5,067 nt of DNA from Planctomycetaceae bacterium (lineage in GTDB: Bacteria; Planctomycetota; Planctomycetia; Pirellulales; JAEUIK01). The DNA lies in assembly GCA_016793185.1 (NCBI GenBank), contig JAEUIK010000080.1, positions 1 to 5,067 on the forward strand, given 5' to 3'. Under the pieces are notes generated by a model, which saw only the letters and a program-made list of their open reading frames with translations, had not been told where the DNA came from and did not search any database. This document shows positions 1 through 5,067 of this stretch, in pieces. The translations under genes and the position numbers were made by a program. Each line of letters opens with the position of its first letter. Position 1 is the first letter of the stretch.

Positions 1-1
1 G

Positions 2-1405
2 GATGCCGAGAAATGGCGCGGCGAGGCCCTGCAAAAGCCCGAGCTCTTTGGCGAACTGGCGATGGAGCACTCGTGCGATGCGAGCAGCGCCGCCGCCAAG
101 GGTCTGATTCAGCCGATTCGCAAGCACCTGGGCATTGCCGAGATCGAGCAGGCCGCGTTCGCGCTGGAAGACGGCCAGATTTCCGAGATCATCGCGGTCG
201 GGGATCAGTTCGTCTTTCTGAAGTGCGAAGGACGCTTTCCCGCTCGCGACGTGCCGCTGGCCAGCGTCGAAAAGCTGCTCCGCGATTCGATTCGCGACCG
301 CAAGCTGCGCACGGCCGCGGATGACGTGTTCCGCCAGTTGCAAGACAGCGCTCAGCTCGACATCGTCTACAACGATCCCCAACGCCGCGAACAAGAACCC
401 GGCATTGCCGCCCGCATCAACGGTCACACGATCACCCTGGCCGACCTGGCCGAGGAGTGCATCGCCCGACACGGACGCGAAGTGCTCGAAGGGGTGATCA
501 ATCGCCGCCTCCTGGAACAAGAATGTCGGCGAAAGAACATCACCATCGGGCAGGCCGACATCGACCGCGAGCTCGCTCGGGCGGCCGAGTCGCTGGGCAA
601 GGTCGACCCGCAGACCAAGAAGCCCGACGTGGCCGCCTGGCTGCAGGCCGTGACGCTGGAACAAGGGGTCCCCGCGGACGTGTACATTCAGGACGCCGTC
701 TGGCCGTCGGTCGCGCTCAAGCGCCTGGTCGAGAAGAGCGTCGAAATCTCGCAGCAGGACCTCGATCGCGGCTTCGAGGCGAACTACGGCCCGCGGGTTC
801 GTTGTCGCGCCATCGTGTTGAACAACATGCGCCGCGCGAACGAGGTCTGGGAAATGGCCCGCCGCGACCCGAGCGTCGCCAATTTCTCGCGTCTTGCCGA
901 GCAGTTTTCGATCGAGGCCAGCAGTCGGGCCTTGGCCGGCGAGGTTCCCCCCATCCAGAAGTGGGGGGGGTCGCCCGTCTTGGAGAAAGAGGCATTTGCC
1001 CTGGCGCCCGGTGAACTGTCGGGCGTGATCCAGGTAGGAGAGCAGTATGTGATCCTCCTCTGCGAGGGGCACACCAAGCCGGTAGCCGCCAATTTCGACG
1101 AGGTGAAGGACCTGCTCCGCGAAGACATTTTCGAGAAGAAACTCAATCTGGCCATGGCCAACGAGTTCGATCGGCTGAAGCAAGCCGCCCAGATCGATAA
1201 CTTCCTCGCCAATACCTCGCACAAGCCGGCCGCCGCGACCCGCGAGAGCGTGTCGCTCGATGCCGGCGTGCAGCCCGCCACGGCCAACCAGCCGCGGATG
1301 GGCACGAAGGTCGCCACTCCGGCGGCACCCGCCGGACAAGTCCGCCCGACCAAGGCGCCGGTCAAACTGAGCCCCGCCCCGGTCAATCGCCCCCTGGGCA
1401 AGTAG
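2..1405 (+). CDS. SurA/PpiC-type peptidylprolyl isomerase or chaperone with tandem parvulin domains (5' end missing)
   Basis: The reading frame is open from the first complete codon, and parvulin-like sequence continues upstream of the first in-frame ATG at 62. That ATG is therefore internal and the true start is outside the window; 467 residues are visible. Residues 1-77 are the C-terminal half of a rotamase (PpiC) domain: KPELFGELA, GLIQPI, AAFALEDGQISEII. Residues about 136-250 resemble a SurA N-terminal chaperone region, with a NGHTITLADLA start and VINRRLLEQE helix. Residues about 264-358 are a second rotamase domain: FSRLAEQFS, EAFALAPGELSGVI. Residues about 405-467 are an Ala/Pro/Lys/Arg-rich, probably disordered tail. 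Residues 45-124 and 325-404 are recognisable copies of one another. The usual parvulin histidines are replaced (H to Q in both copies, H to A in copy 2), so a holdase/chaperone role may outweigh catalysis. The family normally acts outside the cytoplasmic membrane, but the signal peptide would lie upstream. Family assignment is firm; activity and partners are inferred. Confidence 0.88.
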   Translation, partial: DAEKWRGEALQKPELFGELAMEHSCDASSAAAKGLIQPIRKHLGIAEIEQAAFALEDGQISEIIAVGDQFVFLKCEGRFPARDVPLASVEKLLRDSIRDRKLRTAADDVFRQLQDSAQLDIVYNDPQRREQEPGIAARINGHTITLADLAEECIARHGREVLEGVINRRLLEQECRRKNITIGQADIDRELARAAESLGKVDPQTKKPDVAAWLQAVTLEQGVPADVYIQDAVWPSVALKRLVEKSVEISQQDLDRGFEANYGPRVRCRAIVLNNMRRANEVWEMARRDPSVANFSRLAEQFSIEASSRALAGEVPPIQKWGGSPVLEKEAFALAPGELSGVIQVGEQYVILLCEGHTKPVAANFDEVKDLLREDIFEKKLNLAMANEFDRLKQAAQIDNFLANTSHKPAAATRESVSLDAGVQPATANQPRMGTKVATPAAPAGQVRPTKAPVKLSPAPVNRPLGK

Positions 1406-1424
1406 CGTCGCGCGGGATCGGCCC

Positions 1425-1443
1425 GCCCAAATTGAGTTTGGGC
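1425..1443 (+). terminator. candidate weak transcription terminator or 3'-end hairpin
   Basis: A perfect 7-bp stem (GCCCAAA/TTTGGGC) encloses a 5-nt TTGAG loop and begins 20 nt after the stop codon of the parvulin-type gene. No T-tract follows (TCTGAAG), so it is not a canonical intrinsic terminator. Its position suggests a 3'-end stabiliser or a weak terminator. An overlapping 5-bp stem (GCGGG 1412-1416 / CCCGC 1422-1426) could compete with it. Confidence 0.3.
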
Positions 1444-1625
1444 TCTGAAGGCCTGACCTCGCCGGCCCCTGGCGAGTCGCGGCTGGCGGGCCGGTCGAGC
1501 GGTTGCGCCACTTCGTCGCCGCGAACCCGCTGCGCGCCGCACCGCTCTCTTCTTTCGCCCCGCACCGCGCACGGGGCTAACCTGCGGTCATAATTCCCCA
1601 GGTGCCCTCGCGGGAGCCGCGGGCG

Positions 1626-1654
1626 TTGGCCGTTCGGCCGGCAGCGGGTATTCT
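1626..1654 (+). promoter_or_regulatory. candidate sigma70-type promoter for the aminotransferase gene
   Basis: TTGGCC at 1626-1631 and TATTCT at 1649-1654 are separated by 17 bp. Each matches 4 of 6 consensus positions. A transcript would start near 1661, giving a leader of roughly 65 nt before the ATG at 1728. This is the best pair I could find by eye in the spacer, but matches this weak occur by chance. Confidence 0.3.
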
Positions 1655-1727
1655 GATGAGTCAAACCGGGTAGTTTGGCGGAACCTCAACCGCGTCCCGC
1701 GATTTTTCCGGACCGATCGAGCCACTT

Positions 1728-3014
1728 ATGACGGACCCACAGCCTTTCAAAATCGAAGTCGCCTCGCGGGTCGAGCGCTTGCCCTCGTACCTGTTCGGCC
1801 GGATCAACGCCCTGATGTATCAAAAGCGGCGTGCCGGGTCGGACGTCATCGACATGGGCATGGGGAATCCGTCCGATCCGCCGGCCGATGAGGTCATCGA
1901 CAAGCTCGTCGAAGCCGCCCGCGATCCTGACAATCACGGCTACATCCAGTCGATCGGGATTCTCAACCTGCGGCGCGAGGTGGCCAGCAAGTACGTCCGC
2001 CGGCACGGCGTGCGTCTCGACCCGGAGTCGCAGGTGGTGGTGTGCCTGGGCTCGAAAGAGGGCTTCAGCCACATGTGCCTGGCCCTGATGGGCCCCGGGG
2101 ATACGGCGATCGTTCCCTCTCCCTCGTATCCCGCCCACGTGTACGGCGTGGCCCTGGCGTCGGGCAACGTCATCGCGCTCGAGGTGGCCGACAGCGAGAA
2201 GTTCCTCTCGAACATCGCCTATGTCTGTCAGCACTTGTACCCAAAACCCAAGCTGGTCGTCCTGAATTACCCGCATAACCCGTCCGCGGTGACGGTTGAC
2301 CCCGAATTTTTCGTGGAAGTCGTCAAGCTCGCCCGCCGCTATGGCTTCATGGTCCTGAGCGACCTGGCGTATGGCGACATTGGCTTCGAGGGGTATCAGC
2401 CGCCGAGTTTCCTCTCGGCCCCCGGCGCGCTCGACCTGGGCGTCGAGTTCACCACCATGAGCAAGGGCTACAACATGGCTGGCTGGCGGGTCGGCTTCGC
2501 CTGCGGCAATGCCGAAATGCTCAAAGCCCTCAGCACTGTCAAAGCCTACTACGATTACGGCATGTTCCTGCCGATTCAGGTCGCGGCCATCGTCGCCCTG
2601 CGGCATACCGACGCCGCCGTCGAGGCCCAGTCGCAGATTTACGAGGGGCGCCGTAACGTCCTCTGCGACGGACTCAAACGGCTCGGCTGGGACATCACCG
2701 TACCGCGCGCGGGCATGTTCGTCTGGGCCAAGATCCCTCCGCGTTGGACGCGGCAGATGGATTCGGTGCAACTGGCAATGAAGTTGCTCGAAGAGGGGGA
2801 CGTCGTCGTCAGCCCGGGTGGGGGCTTTGGCGCCGCCGGCGAGGGCTACCTGCGGATGTCGCTGGTCGAGAACGAGAATCGTCTTCGCCAGGCGCTGCGG
2901 CAAATCGGCCGCTGCCTGGGCCCGGAGCCCAATGCCGGGGTGCAACCGCCGCGGATGGAGGGAATGCCCTCTCCCCCCGTGGAATCGCCCATCCCGCAAA
3001 ACGACCCCGGCTAG
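1728..3014 (+). CDS. alaC: class I/II PLP-dependent aminotransferase, AlaC-type (glutamate-pyruvate transaminase)
   Basis: This is a complete 428-residue cytoplasmic fold-type I aminotransferase. It resembles E. coli AlaC (YfdZ, about 412 residues) along its whole length as I recall that sequence: RLPSYLFGRINAL near the start, MGMGNPSDPP (43-52), NHGY, GSKEG (108-112), PSPSYPAHVYG, YPHNPSA (181-187), SDLAYGDI (211-218), SKGYNMAGWRVGF, KAYYDYG and VSPGGGFG. K246 in SKGYN is the expected Schiff-base lysine. N184, D212 and Y215 match the usual cofactor contacts, and R376 the substrate-carboxylate arginine. The expected reaction is pyruvate + L-glutamate to L-alanine + 2-oxoglutarate. Related DapL (LL-diaminopimelate) or other amino-acid aminotransferases are the main alternatives, because substrate choice cannot be read from motifs alone. 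The ATG at 1728 gives the family's normal N-terminus; only a weak GGA lies 15 nt upstream. The last 30 or so residues are a proline-rich tail absent from the E. coli enzyme. Large spacers on both sides suggest a single-gene transcript. Confidence 0.9.
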   Translation: MTDPQPFKIEVASRVERLPSYLFGRINALMYQKRRAGSDVIDMGMGNPSDPPADEVIDKLVEAARDPDNHGYIQSIGILNLRREVASKYVRRHGVRLDPESQVVVCLGSKEGFSHMCLALMGPGDTAIVPSPSYPAHVYGVALASGNVIALEVADSEKFLSNIAYVCQHLYPKPKLVVLNYPHNPSAVTVDPEFFVEVVKLARRYGFMVLSDLAYGDIGFEGYQPPSFLSAPGALDLGVEFTTMSKGYNMAGWRVGFACGNAEMLKALSTVKAYYDYGMFLPIQVAAIVALRHTDAAVEAQSQIYEGRRNVLCDGLKRLGWDITVPRAGMFVWAKIPPRWTRQMDSVQLAMKLLEEGDVVVSPGGGFGAAGEGYLRMSLVENENRLRQALRQIGRCLGPEPNAGVQPPRMEGMPSPPVESPIPQNDPG

Positions 3015-3117
3015 CGGCCCGCGTCAGCCAACTTCCACCTGGCCTCCTGAGCGAAGGCCCGCGCAGAGCCGACCGGCACTGCGGTCGCGCCGCGACAGTG
3101 CGTGGCCAGATTCGCGC

Positions 3118-3159
3118 AAAAGAAAAGGGGGCCCTTGTTCGCCGGGACAAGGACCCCCT
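3118..3159 (-). terminator. strong intrinsic terminator oriented on the minus strand
   Basis: The arms at 3126-3138 and 3147-3159 form 12 Watson-Crick pairs around an 8-nt loop. One internal position (3132/3153) is a C/A mismatch in plus-strand RNA but a G-U wobble in minus-strand RNA. On the minus strand the stem is followed by TTTCTTTT (complement of 3118-3125), the canonical intrinsic-terminator arrangement. On the plus strand the hairpin is followed by TAATTCG, with no T-tract. It could still contribute to ending the aminotransferase transcript 112 nt after its stop codon. No minus-strand gene is visible immediately upstream of it, which makes it an orphan. Confidence 0.6.
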
Positions 3160-3171
3160 AATTCGAGGCTG

Positions 3172-3198
3172 TCCGGCAAGGCCTGCGCCTTGTCCGGA
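3172..3198. other. bulged 11-bp hairpin between the terminator and carA
   Basis: T3172-C3182 pairs with G3187-A3198 around a CTGC tetraloop, with one bulged base (T3193). It lies 12 bp from the terminator hairpin and shares its CAAGG/CCTTG core. As a result 3145-3152 (GGACAAGG) can pair perfectly with 3188-3195 (CCTTGTCC), which is mutually exclusive with both hairpins. Its right arm also holds the -35-like element of the carA promoter. It may be an RNA structure or a palindromic protein-binding site; the sequence does not decide. Confidence 0.5.
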
Positions 3199-3217
3199 GA
3201 CCCACAGCCGTTATAAA
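3190..3217 (+). promoter_or_regulatory. candidate carA promoter
   Basis: TTGTCC (3190-3195) and TATAAA (3212-3217) are 16 bp apart, matching consensus at 4 of 6 and 5 of 6 positions. An AT-only hexamer stands out in this GC-rich DNA. Transcription would begin near 3224, giving a leader of about 125 nt before the carA ATG. The -35 element sits in the right arm of the 3172-3198 inverted repeat, so a protein binding there could repress. Confidence 0.45.
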
Positions 3218-3311
3218 CAGCTATCGGGCCGACCCGCTGCGGACTTGAACCCGCTTGCGAGCACTCGCGCCAATCGCTACCCGCTACCCCTTTTCGGCTC
3301 AGTAGCGTATC

Positions 3312-3328
3312 GTGGGAGAAAATCCCGC
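3312..3328 (+). other. small hairpin in the carA leader
   Basis: GTGGGA (3312-3317) pairs with TCCCGC (3323-3328) around a GAAAA loop, giving five Watson-Crick pairs and one G-U wobble. It ends 9 nt before the GGAG ribosome binding site, close enough to affect ribosome access. It matches no riboswitch that I recognise. Confidence 0.3.
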
Positions 3329-3337
3329 CGCACCGCT

Positions 3338-3341
3338 GGAG
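3338..3341 (+). promoter_or_regulatory. carA ribosome binding site
   Basis: GGAG lies 8 nt before the ATG at 3350, a normal Shine-Dalgarno distance. It is the only clear ribosome binding site in the window. It settles the start of carA, whose frame otherwise remains open for 202 codons upstream. Confidence 0.65.
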
Positions 3342-3349
3342 CCTCGTCG

Positions 3350-4504
<1,155 letters not shown>

Positions 4505-4509
4505 GCCGC

Positions 4510-5067
4510 TCACGCGCCGAACACGACGCAGAGGACCTCGAGCAGGTTGGCCGCCGCGGCATCCCGGCCGGGATGTTGGGCTTGTTCCTGATGCCAGTGG
4601 GCCAGGGCGCGCTTCACGTACTCTTCCTTGGATTCCCCCAGGATCTCGGCGCCGACGTGCCGCACCGCCTGCGGCCAGACCTTCCGCAGTTGTTCGAGCG
4701 CCCCGTCCCGGCCGTCGAGCGCGTCGAACACGGCGTCGTCGAGCAGGTCGAGAATCTCAAACATCTGCGGGTCGGCAGCCCCTGCCCTGCGGGCCGGTTC
4801 ATCGGTCAACCCGGCCGGTCGACGCAGCGGCTGCGTTGCTGCGGCATCGCAGCGCGAGACATCGGCAATTCGCAGCGGGCCGGCCGCGGCGGTCGGGGAA
4901 TCTGCAGGCGCGCGGGGCGGGGCGGTCGGATCCTCGAGCTTGATCCAGTTCTCGCTGCGTAGGTGGTCGGCCCAGGCATTCAAATCCGCTAACCGCAAAC
5001 CGGCGGGCGCGCTGGCCAGTACGTTTCCCAGGTGCGAGGCCCGGCCGCTGCGCAGAATCTCCGCGAC
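4510..5067 (-). CDS. hypothetical protein, C-terminal part (5' end beyond the window)
   Basis: The frame is open from the window's right edge to the TGA at 4512-4510 and gives 185 residues. A TTG at 4998 is possible as a start but has no support. Sensible coding continues upstream of it (VAEILRSGRASHLGNVLA), so the gene probably starts outside. I recognise no family. Residues 1-46 look like a compact, partly helical segment (LADLNAWADHLRSENWIKLED). Residues 47-100 are an Ala/Pro/Arg-rich linker of low complexity. Residues 101-185 look like an acidic, mostly helical domain containing LDLLDDAVFDALDG, EQLRKVWPQAV, ESKEEYVKRALAHW and LLEVLCVVFGA. No membrane segment is visible in this part. High G/C at third positions and normal amino-acid balance support it over the Arg-rich plus-strand frame opposite. 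It converges on carA with 5 bp between stop codons, which implies no shared transcript. Confidence 0.7.
   Translation of the reverse strand, partial: VAEILRSGRASHLGNVLASAPAGLRLADLNAWADHLRSENWIKLEDPTAPPRAPADSPTAAAGPLRIADVSRCDAAATQPLRRPAGLTDEPARRAGAADPQMFEILDLLDDAVFDALDGRDGALEQLRKVWPQAVRHVGAEILGESKEEYVKRALAHWHQEQAQHPGRDAAAANLLEVLCVVFGA

Larger units (their letters stand above)
1406..1727. other. 322-bp non-coding spacer with short inverted repeats
   Basis: No frame in this stretch reads like a protein. It holds three short GC-rich inverted repeats. The first is a 7-bp stem at 1425-1431/1437-1443. The second is CCGGCCC at 1462-1468 with GGGCCGG at 1488-1494, around a 19-nt loop. The third is GCCCCG at 1557-1562 with CGGGGC at 1572-1577, around a 9-nt loop. 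The 3' part is less GC-rich and carries a promoter-like pair at 1626-1654. No Shine-Dalgarno sequence is evident ahead of the next gene. I see no tRNA or known structured RNA here. Confidence 0.6.
3015..3349. other. 335-bp structured spacer upstream of carA
   Basis: The carA frame stays open backwards through this spacer, but the translation lacks protein character and the GGAG site fixes the carA start at 3350, so I treat it as non-coding. In order it contains a small GGCCT/AGGCC stem (3041-3045/3055-3059), an A-tract plus strong hairpin (3118-3159), a bulged 11-bp hairpin (3172-3198), a TATAAA-type promoter (3190-3217) and small stems CGGG/CCCG and GCGG/CCGC around 3225-3254. After these come a tandem 7-mer CGCTACC (3275-3281, 3282-3288), a leader hairpin (3312-3328) and the carA ribosome binding site. 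Confidence 0.65.

Noticed and set aside
62..64. ATG at 62 as the start of the parvulin-type gene
   Set aside because: In-frame parvulin sequence (KPELFGELA) precedes it and there is no ribosome binding site, so the gene continues beyond the left edge.
1538..1568. CGCACCGC repeated at 1538-1545 and 1561-1568, with a third copy at 3329-3336
   Set aside because: An 8-mer of this composition is expected by chance in such GC-rich DNA, and the third copy is in an unrelated context.
784..1572. A 262-residue minus-strand frame over the parvulin-type gene and spacer
   Set aside because: It is antisense to clear domain-bearing sequence and its Arg/Ala/Ser-rich translation has no recognisable motif.
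1656..1673. A five-codon leader peptide (MSQTG) upstream of the aminotransferase
   Set aside because: It is too short, has no ribosome binding site and contains no run of regulatory codons.
1686..2999. A 437-residue open frame on the minus strand opposite the aminotransferase
   Set aside because: It lies almost exactly antisense to a gene with all the expected family motifs. Its translation is rich in His, Arg and Gly without domain character, a usual shadow in GC-rich codon-biased DNA.
3225..3300. A functional tRNA gene on the minus strand
   Set aside because: The T-arm-like motif has an 8-nt loop and only a 4-bp stem. I found no pairing acceptor arms and no anticodon arm at the right distance.
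2744..3349. A 202-codon N-terminal extension of carA reaching into the aminotransferase gene
   Set aside because: The carA family begins near the ATG at 3350, which has a GGAG site 8 nt upstream. The extension overlaps the aminotransferase in another frame and shows no conserved motif.

Overview
The window is GC-rich bacterial DNA (about two-thirds G+C by eye, with strong G/C preference at third codon positions). It carries four protein genes, two of them cut by the window edges. A planctomycete, probably of the Pirellulales type, is the best guess. The reasons are the long spacers, the near absence of Shine-Dalgarno sequences, a carA that stands apart from carB, and a diverged SurA/PpiC-type protein with an Ala/Pro-rich tail. 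This assignment is inference from style and not a database result.

Layout. (1) 2-1405 (+): the C-terminal 467 residues of a tandem parvulin/SurA-type protein whose start lies upstream of the window. (2) 1406-1727: a 322-bp spacer with three short GC-rich inverted repeats and a plausible promoter. (3) 1728-3014 (+): a complete class I/II PLP aminotransferase of the AlaC type. (4) 3015-3349: a 335-bp spacer, the most structured non-coding part of the window. It holds a strong hairpin whose T-tract points to the minus strand, a second bulged hairpin, a TATAAA-type promoter for carA and a GGAG ribosome binding site. (5) 3350-4504 (+): a complete carA, the glutaminase subunit of carbamoyl-phosphate synthetase. 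(6) 4510-5067 (-): the C-terminal 185 residues of an unrecognised protein, convergent with carA and only 5 bp from it.

The genes do not form an obvious single pathway. The first encodes a probable envelope folding factor. The second interconverts pyruvate/glutamate and alanine/2-oxoglutarate. The third starts pyrimidine and arginine synthesis. The spacers of more than 300 bp suggest separate transcription units. I see no mobile element, CRISPR array, rRNA or convincing tRNA, and no defence or other new multi-gene system. The points most worth a second look are the orphan minus-strand terminator with its competing hairpin in front of carA, the loss of both hallmark parvulin histidines, and the unidentified minus-strand protein.
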